DNA of 64,000 nucleotides from Algihabitans albus. GTDB lineage: Bacteria > Pseudomonadota > Alphaproteobacteria > Kiloniellales > DSM-21159. This document shows positions 35,813 to 45,081 of this stretch, piece by piece. The position numbers and the translations under genes are program-made. How positions within the stretch are numbered: the stretch's first letter is position 1; every line of letters starts with the position of its first letter. Location: contig NZ_QXNY01000004.1 in NCBI RefSeq assembly GCF_003572205.1, positions 186,548 to 250,547 on the forward strand. The letters are read 5' to 3'. The notes below the pieces were generated by a model. It saw only the letters and a program-made list of their open reading frames with translations, was not told the DNA's origin and made no database searches.

Positions 35813-38269
35813 ATGCTCAAGTTTTTGAAAATTACAGCGTCGTTGCTACTGGTTGGCCTGCTTCTGGGCGCCGGCGGCGTGGCCTTCGGTATCTATCACT
35901 TCTCCGAGGGACTTCCGGCCCACGACCAGCTCGCTGACTACGAGCCGCCGATGGTGACCCGCGTGCATGCCAACGACGGTCGATTGCTGGCTGAGTTCGC
36001 GACGGAGAAACGGGTCTTCGTGCCGTTCGGTGCGATCCCGGAACGGGTCAAGGCCGCCTTCATCTCGGCCGAGGACCAGAACTTCTATCAGCACTCCGGC
36101 ATCGATTTCGTCGCTCTGCTGCGCGCGGTCGTCACGAATGTCCGCCAGATCGGCAGCGATCGCCGACCGGTGGGCGCCTCGACCATCACGCAGCAGGTGG
36201 CCAAGAACTTCCTCCTGACCAACGAAGTCTCGATCGACCGCAAGGTGCGCGAGGCCATCCTGTCGTTCCGCATAGAACAGACCTTCTCGAAGCAGAAGAT
36301 TCTCCAGCTCTATATGAACGAGATCTATCTCGGCTTCGGGTCTTACGGTGTCGCGACCGCGGCGCTCAACTATTTCGACAAGTCGCTCGACGAGCTGACG
36401 ACGGCCGAAGCCGCTTATCTTGCGGCCTTGCCGAAAGCGCCGAACAACTACCATCCCACCCGCCGGACCGAGGCAGCGATCAACCGGCGCAACTGGGTGA
36501 TCGCGCGCATGCTGGAAGATGGAGCCATCGGGCCTGAGGAGGCCGCGACCGCGCGCGCCGAACCCCTCGTCATCCGACAGCGCAGAGCGACGCAGACGGC
36601 ACAGGCCGATTACTTCGCCGAGGAAGTCCGGCGCGAACTGGCTGGAGTCTTCGGCGACGACGGCGTCTACGAGGGAGGGCTGTCCGTCCGCACCACGGTC
36701 GATCCGCGCCTGCAGGCCATCGCCGACCGCGCCCTGCGCAGTGGCTTGGTCGCCTACGACCGCCGTCATGGCTACCGCGGCCCGGTCGCCTCGATCGACG
36801 CGGAAAGCGAGGGTTGGGCCGAGCGCCTGGAGGCGGTCGCGCAGCCTGCCGGAGCCGGGACCTGGCAACTGGCCGTCGTGCTCGCGCTGGAGGCCGAAAC
36901 GGCCCGCATCGGACTGGCCGACGGCAGTGCCGGTACGATTCCCATGGGCGAGCTGACCTGGGCCCGGGAGGCGCTCGAGAACCAGCGGGTTGGACAACAG
37001 CCCCGTCAACCCTCCGACGTATTGTCGATCGGGGACGTGGTTCTGATCGAGCCCTTGCCGCTCGAAGACGGCACCGAAGCGCCCGTTCCGCCCCAGTTCG
37101 GGTTGCGCCAGATCCCGGCCGTCCAGGGCGGGCTGGTCGCGCTCGACCCCCATAGCGGCCGCATGCTGGCCATGAGCGGGGGCTTCTCGGCCGAGATCAG
37201 CGAGTTCAACCGAGCCGTTCAGGCGCGCCGGCAGCCCGGTTCCGCCTTCAAGCCCTTCGTCTACCTGGCTGCGCTCGACCACGGCTTTACCCCCTCGTCC
37301 ATCGTGCTCGACGCGCCGATCACCATGGATCAAGGACCTGGCCTCCCGAAGTGGAAGCCGGCCAACTATACCAAGGAGTTCTACGGCCCCACGACGCTGC
37401 GCATCGGCGTCGAGAAGTCACGCAACCTCATGACGGTCCGACTGGCGGACGCGGTCGGCATGCCGGTGATCGCCGACTACGCGAAACGCCTCGGCATCGT
37501 CGATAATCTGGAGGAGGTTCTCTCCATGTCGCTCGGCGCCGGCGAAACCACGGCGCTGCGCATGACTGCCGCATACGCCATGCTGGTCAACGGCGGCAAG
37601 CGGATCGAACCGACGATGATCGACCGGGTCCAGGACCGCTTTGGACAGACGCTTTACAAGCACGACAATCGGGACTGTGCCGGTTGCACGAGTCAGATCT
37701 GGACCGGTCAGGCGCCGCCGGCTCTGCCCGATACCCGCGCCCAGGTCGCGGACCCTCGTAGTGCCTATCAGATGGTTTCCATTCTGGAGGGCGCCATACT
37801 ACGTGGTACCGGGGTTCGGGCGCGCGAGATCGGTAAGCCCCTGGCCGGCAAGACCGGCACCACGAACGATTATCGCGACGCTTGGTTCGTGGGCTTCTCG
37901 CCGGATCTGGTCGCCGGCGTCTACGTCGGCTTCGACGAACCCAGGTCGCTGGGAAATCAGGAAGCGGGCAGCCGCGCGGCCTTGCCGATCTGGAAGGCTT
38001 TCATGGAGAAGGCCTTGGCCGAAGCACCGGCCACCCCCTTCCGCATTCCCGAAGGCATCCGCTTGATGCGCGTCTCCCACGCCACCGGACGGCCTGCCGG
38101 TCCCGGCGACAGCGATGTAATCTGGGAGGCCTTCAAGCCGGGCGAGGAACCCCAGCGCGATGATCCCACCCAGGTCTTGACCGGTCAGGCACCTGGCGGC
38201 GCTGCAACCGGCACTCCGACGGCACCGGCCCCGCAAGCGCCGCGCACCAGCGGCTCCGGACTCTATTAG
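35813..38269 (+). CDS. mrcA: Penicillin-binding protein 1A
   Basis: Bifunctional class A PBP. N-terminal membrane helix (about 8-28), GT51 transglycosylase domain with catalytic Glu at about 87 (SAEDQNFYQHSGID) and RKVREAILSFRIEQ, then an OB-like insert, and the transpeptidase domain with the SxxK motif in GSAFKPFVYL, an SRN motif (VEKSRNLMTV) and KTGTTNDYRDAWFVGFS. Pro/Ala-rich tail. 818 residues from ATG 35813, the start that puts the membrane helix at the N-terminus. Confidence 0.96.
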   Translation: MLKFLKITASLLLVGLLLGAGGVAFGIYHFSEGLPAHDQLADYEPPMVTRVHANDGRLLAEFATEKRVFVPFGAIPERVKAAFISAEDQNFYQHSGIDFVALLRAVVTNVRQIGSDRRPVGASTITQQVAKNFLLTNEVSIDRKVREAILSFRIEQTFSKQKILQLYMNEIYLGFGSYGVATAALNYFDKSLDELTTAEAAYLAALPKAPNNYHPTRRTEAAINRRNWVIARMLEDGAIGPEEAATARAEPLVIRQRRATQTAQADYFAEEVRRELAGVFGDDGVYEGGLSVRTTVDPRLQAIADRALRSGLVAYDRRHGYRGPVASIDAESEGWAERLEAVAQPAGAGTWQLAVVLALEAETARIGLADGSAGTIPMGELTWAREALENQRVGQQPRQPSDVLSIGDVVLIEPLPLEDGTEAPVPPQFGLRQIPAVQGGLVALDPHSGRMLAMSGGFSAEISEFNRAVQARRQPGSAFKPFVYLAALDHGFTPSSIVLDAPITMDQGPGLPKWKPANYTKEFYGPTTLRIGVEKSRNLMTVRLADAVGMPVIADYAKRLGIVDNLEEVLSMSLGAGETTALRMTAAYAMLVNGGKRIEPTMIDRVQDRFGQTLYKHDNRDCAGCTSQIWTGQAPPALPDTRAQVADPRSAYQMVSILEGAILRGTGVRAREIGKPLAGKTGTTNDYRDAWFVGFSPDLVAGVYVGFDEPRSLGNQEAGSRAALPIWKAFMEKALAEAPATPFRIPEGIRLMRVSHATGRPAGPGDSDVIWEAFKPGEEPQRDDPTQVLTGQAPGGAATGTPTAPAPQAPRTSGSGLY

Positions 38270-38280
38270 CCCGGGCCCGA

Positions 38281-38763
38281 CTACGTGGCCGTAAAGCGCG
38301 CCAGACGTTCCAACCCCTCGTCTTCGAGACGATAGAAAACCTTCCCGACGACCGGGATCTGCAGCCGGTCGTAGAAACGTTGAGCCGCAGCGTTTTCGCT
38401 TCCCGTCGTGAACTCCAGGCGTTGACCGCCGCGCCGCACCACGGCGGCGGCGGCGGCCTGCATCAGACGTTCCCCCACCCCTTGTCCACGACCGGCCGCA
38501 ACCACGAACAGCTCCTTGAGGTACCACACGGGCTCCAGGTCCCGACCCGGAAACATGCGATAGAGCATGGCGAAACCGAGCGGTTCCGCGCTCCGCGCTA
38601 GGAGGAGAGCTCCATCCGCAGGCAATGGCAGCGCCGCCCGCAACCGCGCGGCAGCGACGGTCGCGTCAATCTTGTTGTCGGCTCCATAAAAACGCTCCAT
38701 CTCCAGAGCGAGCGGCACCAGGTCCTCAATATCCTCCAAACCCGCTTCCGTGACGTACACCAT
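38281..38763 (-). CDS. GNAT family N-acetyltransferase
   Basis: 160-residue acetyltransferase fold with the acetyl-CoA loop VAAGRGQGVGERLMQAAAAAVVRRGG and a C-terminal ENAAAQRFYDRLQI. The closing VFYRLE motif resembles small-molecule acetyltransferases. The substrate is unknown. ATG 38763 has GGGAGAAG upstream; 18 further residues could be added. It converges with mrcA 11 bases away and is divergent from prfB. Confidence 0.86.
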   Translation of the reverse strand: MVYVTEAGLEDIEDLVPLALEMERFYGADNKIDATVAAARLRAALPLPADGALLLARSAEPLGFAMLYRMFPGRDLEPVWYLKELFVVAAGRGQGVGERLMQAAAAAVVRRGGQRLEFTTGSENAAAQRFYDRLQIPVVGKVFYRLEDEGLERLARFTAT

Positions 38764-38839
38764 CGGCTGATTCTTCTCCCAGTGAGACTTTGGCTGCTGT
38801 CGCATCCATCCGGACAATACCGGCGCACAAAGCCGAGAC

Positions 38840-38869
38840 TTGTCGCAGATCGGTCGGCGTCGCTATATC
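38840..38869 (+). promoter_or_regulatory. Candidate sigma-70 promoter of prfB
   Basis: TTGTCG (38840-38845), an 18-base spacer and TATATC (38864-38869). Start of transcription is expected near 38876, leaving a short leader before the ATG at 38913. Confidence 0.45.
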
Positions 38870-38912
38870 CAGGGGAGATATAAGGGAACGCAACAGGGAG
38901 GACGCGCCGGAC

Positions 38913-40041
38913 ATGCGCGCCGAGACACAAGCAGTGGTCGACTCGATTCGTGAGTCGATGGCCCTGCTGAGGAGGCATCTTTGACTGGGATCGAGCCCTT
39001 AAGCGGCTGGAGGAGCTGAACGCTCTCGCCGAGGATCCAGAGCTCTGGAACGATCCGGACAAGGCACAGGGGCTGATGCGCGAACGCGCCGCGCTGGCCG
39101 GGCAGGTCGAGCGCAGCAACGGGCTGCAACAGCGCCTCGAGGATGCCCTGACGCTGATCGAACTGGGCGAGGCCGAGGGCGACGACGACTCGATTACCGA
39201 AGCGGAAGCGGACCTGGCCAAGATGAAGGCCGAAGCCGACAAGGCCGAGATCGAAAGCCTGCTGTCCGGCGAAGCCGACAGCAACGATGCCTATCTGGAG
39301 GTCAACGCCGGTGCCGGCGGCACCGAGGCTCAGGACTGGGCGGAAATGCTGCTGCGCATGTACGTCCGCTGGGCCGAGCAGCATGGCTATAAGGTCGAGT
39401 GGATCGAGGAAAGCGGGGGCGAGGAAGCCGGCCTCAAGTCGGCAACGATCCGCATCCTCGGCCACAACGCCTACGGCTGGCTGAAATCCGAGACCGGCGT
39501 GCATCGTCTGGTGCGGATCTCGCCTTTCGACTCACAGTCGCGCCGCCACACCTCCTTCGCCAGCACCTGGGTCTATCCCGTCATCGACGACTCCATCGAG
39601 GTCGAGATGGAGGACAAGGACCTGCGCATCGACACCTACCGCGCCTCCGGCGCCGGCGGGCAGCACGTCAACCGCACCGATTCGGCCGTGCGCATTACAC
39701 ATTTGCCGACCGGCCTTGTGGTTCAGTGCCAGAACGACCGCTCTCAGCACAAGAACAAGGCCACGGCCATGGCCATGCTGAAGGCGCGGATCTACGAGTA
39801 CGAGTTGAAGAAGCGCGAGGCCGAGGCCCAAGCGACGGAGGACGCCAAGACCGATATCGGCTGGGGCCATCAGATCCGCTCCTACGTCCTGCACCCTTAC
39901 CAGATGGTCAAGGACTTGCGCACCGGAGTGGAGAAGACCAACTCCAAGTCGGTTCTGGACGGCGACATCGACGACTACCTGGAAGCCGCGCTGGCCGCCA
40001 AGCTCGGCGGCCTGGAAGTCGGCGAAGCGGTGGACGCCTGA
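38913..40041 (+). CDS. prfB: Peptide chain release factor 2, with programmed +1 frameshift
   Basis: Class I release factor reading UAA and UGA. Frame 0 encodes 23 residues ([16 protein letters not shown]...HL) to a TGA at 38982-38984; skipping T38982 continues in frame +1 (GAC TGG GAT) to 40041, giving 375 residues. The RF2 SPF recognition tripeptide (VRISPFDS) and the catalytic GGQ ([15 protein letters not shown]) are present. ATG 38913 has GGGAGG upstream. The TGA makes translation depend on RF2 level, the classic autoregulation. Confidence 0.96.
38970..38985 (+). promoter_or_regulatory. RF2 programmed +1 frameshift site
   Basis: AGGAGG CAT CTT TGA C: an internal Shine-Dalgarno three bases before the CTT slip codon, then the in-frame TGA with a following C, matching the conserved prfB recoding signal. 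Confidence 0.95.
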
Positions 40042-40180
40042 AAGCCTAACGGATTTCGAGGTCCATCCCGCCCCACCACTCCTGGACAGGTCTGTGCGGA
40101 ACGGGATCGGGAGCAGGGTGCAACGAGAGATGACGGAAGGCCGGTCAACGGCTTCTCGGGAAACAGCTGGAGGGACGACG

Positions 40181-40795
40181 ATGCGCGAGATTTTACCTGG
40201 CATTCACACTTGGTCGAAGCTGTCGCCGCCGCACGGCTACGACTTCAACGGCTATCTGCTGGAGCTGTCCGACAGCGAGTTGGGCGGAAATCTGGTGATC
40301 GATCCGGTCGAGCCGACTCCGGACGAGTTGGACGCTATCGCCGCCAAGGGCGCCGCGCTGATCCTCCTGACCAACCGCAATCACGGACGGGCGGCGAATG
40401 CGGTGCGGGAAGCGACAGGCGCCAAGACGCTGATCAACCCGGCCGACCGGTTGCACGCCGAAAGCCAGGGCGTCGCCGTCGACGGCGCCTTGCTGGTCGG
40501 TGCGACCTTCGGGCCGCTCGAAGCGGTCGATGCCGCAGGTAAATCGCCAGGCGAGATCGCGGTCTTCTGGCCGGAGCGACGCATCCTCTTCGTCGGCGAT
40601 TCGATCGTCGGCTGGCCGGCCGGGGCCTGCAAGCTGCTGCCGGACGAGAAACTGGACGATCCGGCGCAACTGCGCAGCTCCGTCGCACGGCTGCAAAGTC
40701 TGGACTTCGACATCCTACTGCCCGGCGACGGCGTAGCGATTCTCGAAGGCGCCCGGCGGCCGGTAGCAGCCTTGATCGAGAGCTGGGCGGCCTAA
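40181..40795 (+). CDS. Metallo-beta-lactamase-fold protein with degenerate metal site
   Basis: 204-residue protein that threads as an MBL fold: IHTWSKLSPPHGYDFNGYLLEL, GNLVIDPV, LILLTNRNHGRAANAV, RILFVGDSIVG and DILLPGDGVAIL. The HxHxDH motif reads TNRNHGRA, with one His at most, and the final His of the family is absent (PGDGVA), so hydrolase chemistry is doubtful. ATG 40181 is preceded by GGAGGG. It lies 139 bases downstream of prfB on the same strand. Confidence 0.74.
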   Translation: MREILPGIHTWSKLSPPHGYDFNGYLLELSDSELGGNLVIDPVEPTPDELDAIAAKGAALILLTNRNHGRAANAVREATGAKTLINPADRLHAESQGVAVDGALLVGATFGPLEAVDAAGKSPGEIAVFWPERRILFVGDSIVGWPAGACKLLPDEKLDDPAQLRSSVARLQSLDFDILLPGDGVAILEGARRPVAALIESWAA

Positions 40796-40850
40796 ACCGG
40801 CCAAGGCCTCATCGCAGTCGCCCACTGCCCGTAAACTGCCGGGCGGCTCG

Positions 40851-41174
40851 TCAGCGTTTGAACCCTCGCCGCTTCACCGGCGGAGCGCCGCGGCGTGTGA
40901 CCAGGACCACCAGCAGCCCCAAGGCAAACAAGACCGGGGCCGCTGGCCAGAGCAGGACAGGGAAGATGATGTCCTGCCACAGCGGTGCCCAGACATGGCG
41001 CTCGATGGCCGGCTGCAGCATCGCAAGGCTGTCACGATGGATCGCCGCCCAGACCTCACCAAAGGGACGCAGCGTAAAGAGGTCCAAGGTCATATAGGCC
41101 AAGAGATCGCCCGCAAAGACGATCAGGCCGCACAAGACCAGCAACCAGCCGAGCAGGTGGAAGACCAGACGCAT
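40851..41174 (-). CDS. Small two-helix membrane protein
   Basis: 107 residues with a hydrophobic helix near the N-terminus (LVFHLLGWLLVLCGLIVFAG) and a second near the C-terminus (IIFPVLLWPAAPVLFALGLL), followed by a basic tail (RRGAPPVKRRGFKR). No recognised family. The ATG at 41174 starts just before the first helix; a 43-residue upstream extension lacks membrane character. Probably a real but uncharacterised protein. Confidence 0.6.
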   Translation of the reverse strand: MRLVFHLLGWLLVLCGLIVFAGDLLAYMTLDLFTLRPFGEVWAAIHRDSLAMLQPAIERHVWAPLWQDIIFPVLLWPAAPVLFALGLLVVLVTRRGAPPVKRRGFKR

Positions 41175-41311
41175 GGACCGAATAGTTGGCGCAATCCTGT
41201 GGCGAGAGCAAGACGGGACGGCATCTGGCTTTCGGTTCGGTCCAACCGGCGGGGCTATGCCCCGAACGCCGCGCGAAGGCCTCACGGCCTCGGCCACGCC
41301 CAAGTTCGCCG

Positions 41312-41340
41312 TTGCATCCGCGCCCCAGCTTCGCTACCTA
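41312..41340 (+). promoter_or_regulatory. Sigma-70 promoter of tRNA-Ser
   Basis: TTGCAT (41312-41317), 17-base spacer, TACCTA (41335-41340), 14 bases before the tRNA 5' end. Confidence 0.6.
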
Positions 41341-41354
41341 GTCCGCCCTGTCGT

Positions 41355-41445
41355 GGTGAGGTGGCCGAGCGGTTGAAGGCGCACGCCTGGAACGCGTGTA
41401 AGGGTTAACAGCTCTTCGAGGGTTCGAATCCCTCCCTCACCGCCA
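41355..41445 (+). tRNA. tRNA-Ser(GGA)
   Basis: Acceptor GGTGAGG pairs with CCTCACC. The anticodon stem CACGC/GCGTG encloses loop CTGGAAC with anticodon GGA, reading UCC and UCU. The long variable arm of type II tRNAs and the TTCGAAT T-loop are present. The 3' CCA is encoded. A good promoter precedes it. No copy of its 3' end was noticed further downstream, so there is no sign of an integrated element. Confidence 0.97.
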
Positions 41446-41563
41446 CTTGCCGCCGCTTATGCAACGCCTCGTTAGGCTGTACGACGGTCCGAGACGCGGC
41501 CAACCTGCCATTCGGATGTCGCGTGACCCACTCCAGCCATGGGCCGTAAACGACGGATTGACG

Positions 41564-41983
41564 TCACTGACGTGAGCCAGTCGAGGCTGAACCATCGGGC
41601 GCGTGGTTTCGCCCGTAACTCCGTCCACAGCCTAACGACCAGTCCCTTGGCGCGTTTTCCGAGAGAACGATCATGATGTCGTCGCCGACGAAACCAGCTT
41701 CGATCGCTCCTGCCGCAACATGCTGAAAAAGCGCGGTTTTTTGTGCAACGCTCCGACCTTCCAGAAACAAGATTTCCACGATTGAGGCTTCGGATGTTCG
41801 GTTCACGTCCGGAAAGTTCCGGTCGATGATCATACAGCGGCTTTCAAAGACAGAGATGAGCTGAAACCGATCCTTGAGCGGCACGTTGCAGGTTGCGACG
41901 AGCCCGTCATGCACCGCGTCCGCCAGTTTGCGCGTTTTCCCGGCCGGAAGGGCTGCGGGAACGGAAATTCGAGCGAGGGGCAT
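41564..41983 (-). CDS. Tautomerase family protein
   Basis: 4-oxalocrotonate tautomerase-like fold with the catalytic Pro right after the start Met (MPLARISVP). Blocks LADAVHDGLVATCNVPLKDRFQLISVF, EILFLEGRSVAQKTALFQHV and ENAPRDWSLG follow, as in the larger tautomerases of the tautomerase_2 kind. 139 residues. AAAGGAC precedes the ATG. It is divergent from a LysR regulator 104 bases away, which probably controls it. Confidence 0.86.
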   Translation of the reverse strand: MPLARISVPAALPAGKTRKLADAVHDGLVATCNVPLKDRFQLISVFESRCMIIDRNFPDVNRTSEASIVEILFLEGRSVAQKTALFQHVAAGAIEAGFVGDDIMIVLSENAPRDWSLGCGRSYGRNHAPDGSASTGSRQ

Positions 41984-42087
41984 GGAACGTCCTTTCGAGA
42001 CTGTGAGAGACAGTCTCCATCCAGTATTATGGACTCACCTGGCGAAAAACCGCTGAATCAGCAATCTATCTTGCTGGATTGTCACGA

Positions 42088-43023
42088 ATGAAGCAGCCAC
42101 TGGTGCCCGAGATCGCCATCTTCGTCCGAACTCTGGAGCTTGGCACCTTCGCGGCCGTTGCGAAGGAAACGGGATTCACGTCATCGGGTGTGTCCCGCAT
42201 CATCTCGCGACTGGAAGACAGCCTTGGCGTAAAGCTGCTGTACCGCTCCACCCGGCGGCTGGCCTTGACGCCAGAAGGCGAAACCTTCGCGGTCTATGCC
42301 AGGAACATTCTGGAGGTCGTGGAGGCCGCCGAAGCGGACGTGTCCAAAGTCATGGGCCGTCCGCGCGGACATCTGCGTGTCAACTGCGGAACCGCCTTCG
42401 CCCATCACAAGCTTGCGCCGCTCCTGCCGCTTCTGCTGGAGAGGTATCCCGAGATCACGGTCGATATCTCCGTCAGCGACCGGCGCATCGACCCCGTTGC
42501 CGAACAGATCGACGTCACGGTGCGCGTCGGCCCTCTGGCGGATAGCGATCTCATCGCGATCCGGCTTGGAACCGTGAAGCGGGTCATCGCCGCCAGCCCC
42601 GACTACCTCGCGGCTCGCGGAACGCCTCGCAGCGCTCGTGATCTGTTGGACCATGACTGCCTGCTGCTGACAGGGTTCTCTCGACAGACACTTTGGCCAT
42701 TGTACGAGAACAGCCGCCGGATCGAGATCGCCGTGAGGGGAGCGGTAACTTCGGACAGTGCGGACGCCTTGCTTCAGGCGGCGATCGCGGGTGTCGGGAT
42801 CATCCGGTTGGGCGATTTCCTCGGCACCGAAGCCTTGGCATCGGGGCGGCTCGTTCCCTTGCTTGCCGATTGCCACGACGACGACCCGCAACCCATAACC
42901 GCTCTGGTTTCGCCCGGACGGCTGTCCATTCCCCGCGTCAGGGTGTTCGTCGATTTTCTCAAATACAACTTTGCTCACGGAGACGAGCTGGCGCCCCTCC
43001 GCGGTTCGACCGTCAACTCCTGA
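42088..43023 (+). CDS. LysR family transcriptional regulator
   Basis: N-terminal winged helix (IAIFVRTLELGTFAAVAKETGFTSSGVSRIISRLEDSLGVKLLYRSTR) and C-terminal periplasmic-binding-type effector domain, 311 residues. Inferred to be the regulator of the divergent tautomerase gene. ATG 42088 gives the usual N-terminus; a TTG 9 bases upstream is an alternative. Shine-Dalgarno is not obvious. Confidence 0.93.
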   Translation: MKQPLVPEIAIFVRTLELGTFAAVAKETGFTSSGVSRIISRLEDSLGVKLLYRSTRRLALTPEGETFAVYARNILEVVEAAEADVSKVMGRPRGHLRVNCGTAFAHHKLAPLLPLLLERYPEITVDISVSDRRIDPVAEQIDVTVRVGPLADSDLIAIRLGTVKRVIAASPDYLAARGTPRSARDLLDHDCLLLTGFSRQTLWPLYENSRRIEIAVRGAVTSDSADALLQAAIAGVGIIRLGDFLGTEALASGRLVPLLADCHDDDPQPITALVSPGRLSIPRVRVFVDFLKYNFAHGDELAPLRGSTVNS

Positions 43024-43271
43024 ACATAGGTCCGGTTAGTTGGAAGCGAAGCGCGCAATCTGAAAGAGTGGTGACACCGGAACCAGCTTCGAGCTTGCTG
43101 CTGTCCTATAGCGACAACCGAGACATATCCCGCATCTCGATCACCTGTGAACGGTCCCTCGCCGCAGGTCGCGCGCCGACCCGCCATAGCAGTTGCTTGC
43201 GAGCGGCTATCGCAGCGACGAGAGTCTGTGACGAAACGCATTGGGTCGAGAAACGACGACCGAAGTCAGTT

Positions 43272-43646
43272 TCAGTTCGCCCTGCCGATTTCCGAGAAAT
43301 ACTTGAAATCTCCGCGCAGCCAGCGCCCGTTCTTTATATCGCTCAACAGGAAATCCCAGGTGTTTCCATCACCCCCGAAGAGCCCGGCCATGGTGCCGTC
43401 TTCGGTCTGCTCGACGCGCCAGTTCCCGCTTTCCGACAGGTTGCTGGTCCCAGCGACATAGGCGTCGTAGTCCTCCTCGTAAACTTGGTAATCCCCACCG
43501 CCCCGGAAGGAGGCCTCCGCGCTGCGGTGGAAGACATTGTCCGGACGGAGGTGGAAGTACCCCGACGAGCCGCCATAGCCGCGCCGGCATCTGCACCGCT
43601 CCCGATCTCCGGCTACGTGCCAAGGTGATGGAATGAAGGTCGTCAT
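43272..43646 (-). CDS. Hypothetical protein, possibly truncated
   Basis: 124 residues. The last 90 (from about HLRPDNVFHRSAEASF to FKYFSEIGRAN) look like a real folded domain with repeated Gly/Asp and aromatic residues. The N-terminal part (MTTFIPSPWHVAGDRERCRCRRG) does not look like a normal N-terminus or signal peptide, so the gene may be a 5'-truncated or frameshifted remnant. No family recognised. Neighbours on the same side are accessory genes, which fits decay. Confidence 0.38.
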   Translation of the reverse strand: MTTFIPSPWHVAGDRERCRCRRGYGGSSGYFHLRPDNVFHRSAEASFRGGGDYQVYEEDYDAYVAGTSNLSESGNWRVEQTEDGTMAGLFGGDGNTWDFLLSDIKNGRWLRGDFKYFSEIGRAN

Positions 43647-43774
43647 CCCCGACCGTCTGGGGCGTTTCGACGCCGGCGTGAAGGCCACTCCGCAGCGACT
43701 CGCTACGAAGCGGCTTCACCTTGTCACGACGATCCGGCTGGTCGATGCCGTGAGCGTTTGCGTCTCAAACGTAA

Positions 43775-44722
43775 TCAGAACGATGCGACGACGTCGAAGT
43801 ACAGCCGGTAGCCGAAGATCGTGTCGTCCCTGTCGGTCAAGGGAATCTCGGCGCCTGAGCCGAACTGCAAGTGATCGTTCAGCCGATAGCGGGCGCCACC
43901 GCCGATCGTCACCGTCGTGCCGCGGTCGTCACTGCCGAAGTTGAGCACATCCACGCCGTCGAGGTCGCCAAGCGCGCCGGTCAAACGATCGGCATTGTTG
44001 AAGGCCGTAAAGCCGTTGAGCTCGACGATGGGAAAGAAGCCGGGCAGCAGCTCGTAGTCGGCATGCAGTGAATAATGAACGATGGAGGTGTCCTCGTCCG
44101 GATCCAACGCGAAGTTCGCCCCGAGGCTGGCCTGCAGACCGAGATCGCCGAAGGCGCGCGCACCCGTGATAAAGGGATTCAAGAAACCGTCGCCGTTACC
44201 CTGAAGCTCGATGCCGCCTGTCTCCAGATCGGCAATGGGAATCTCATAGCGCAGTCCTGCGGTGAGAATACCCTCGTTCTCAGGATCGGAAATCACGGCG
44301 TACTTGAAGCCAAGAGCGATGTTCGCGAAGCCGTCTTCGTCCGGCAGAACTTCATCGAAGTTGAGGTCGGCATAGCCGTCCTTGGTGGCGATGAAGCCCA
44401 GTCGCTCCGTGATCGCCAGCCTGAACTGGAGTGCGGCCAGATTCACATGCCCGCCGCCGGTGACGAAGTCGTCGGGGATGTCGTGGTAGAAGTAGAAGCC
44501 GCGTGCCTCGGTCGTGATATAGGGCGTCTCGTTGAAGATCGGGTTGGTCAGGGGCGGCACGTAGCGGCTATGACGGCCTTCTCCAAGCGATCCGTTGAGA
44601 TCGAGACCGAGAAAGTTGCTACCGGACTCCTCGGCAGCCAGTGGACCGGCAAATCCGACAGTAAGTGCCAGGGTCGAGAGCGCAATCGCACCTTTCATCC
44701 CCTGAAGCAGGCCTTGCGGCAT
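43775..44722 (-). CDS. Outer-membrane beta-barrel protein
   Basis: Signal peptide (about residues 1-28, ending AGPLAAEESG), then about 290 residues of alternating amphipathic strands, and a C-terminal Phe (YFDVVASF), the outer-membrane insertion signature. Resembles the transporter or MetA-pathway barrel proteins used for small aromatic or organic compounds, but the substrate is unknown. ATG 44722 is preceded by AAGGAGGG at a 5-base spacing. Confidence 0.77.
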   Translation of the reverse strand: MPQGLLQGMKGAIALSTLALTVGFAGPLAAEESGSNFLGLDLNGSLGEGRHSRYVPPLTNPIFNETPYITTEARGFYFYHDIPDDFVTGGGHVNLAALQFRLAITERLGFIATKDGYADLNFDEVLPDEDGFANIALGFKYAVISDPENEGILTAGLRYEIPIADLETGGIELQGNGDGFLNPFITGARAFGDLGLQASLGANFALDPDEDTSIVHYSLHADYELLPGFFPIVELNGFTAFNNADRLTGALGDLDGVDVLNFGSDDRGTTVTIGGGARYRLNDHLQFGSGAEIPLTDRDDTIFGYRLYFDVVASF

Positions 44723-45081
44723 CATTCCCTCCTTATGCATCGCAATAGAAGGCACACTAGCGATCTATCTGGGGTAGAGCATTGATCTGCCGCAGAAACG
44801 TCACGCTTCCCCGAAAGCCATTTTGTCGCACACCTCTAGTGAGAGACGCCGTCCATACGCCGATCGGAAGGCGACGAGAGGCAGATGCTCCGATACTAGC
44901 GGAGCGTGCTTCGGAAAGCGGTAAGACGCTGCGTGGAAACACACCTTGCAAAGGTTGCAACAACGAGCCGCCCTCTCCATAACCGGGCGCTTCGGGCAAC
45001 CGACGTTCGGGGTATATCCTCACAAACGGCCGGGCCCCAAATTCCCCTGGCCCGATAACCTCAAATTCAGCGGAGCCCAAG
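44723..45081. other. Gap of 359 bases between the beta-barrel and GNAT genes
   Basis: Divergent 5' regions. Nothing clear was found beyond a short inverted repeat (CGGGCC/GGCCCG) about 50 bases before the GNAT start. No ORF with family character. Confidence 0.5.

Noticed and set aside
35846-37333. 495-codon open frame on the minus strand
   Set aside because: Antisense to mrcA, with no recognisable domain; a typical GC-rich shadow.
42975-43241. 88-codon minus-strand frame after the LysR gene
   Set aside because: Overlaps the end of a sure LysR gene and has low-complexity, shadow-like composition.
41446-45081. Genomic island integrated at tRNA-Ser
   Set aside because: The genes look accessory, but no integrase and no second copy of the tRNA 3' end was noticed.
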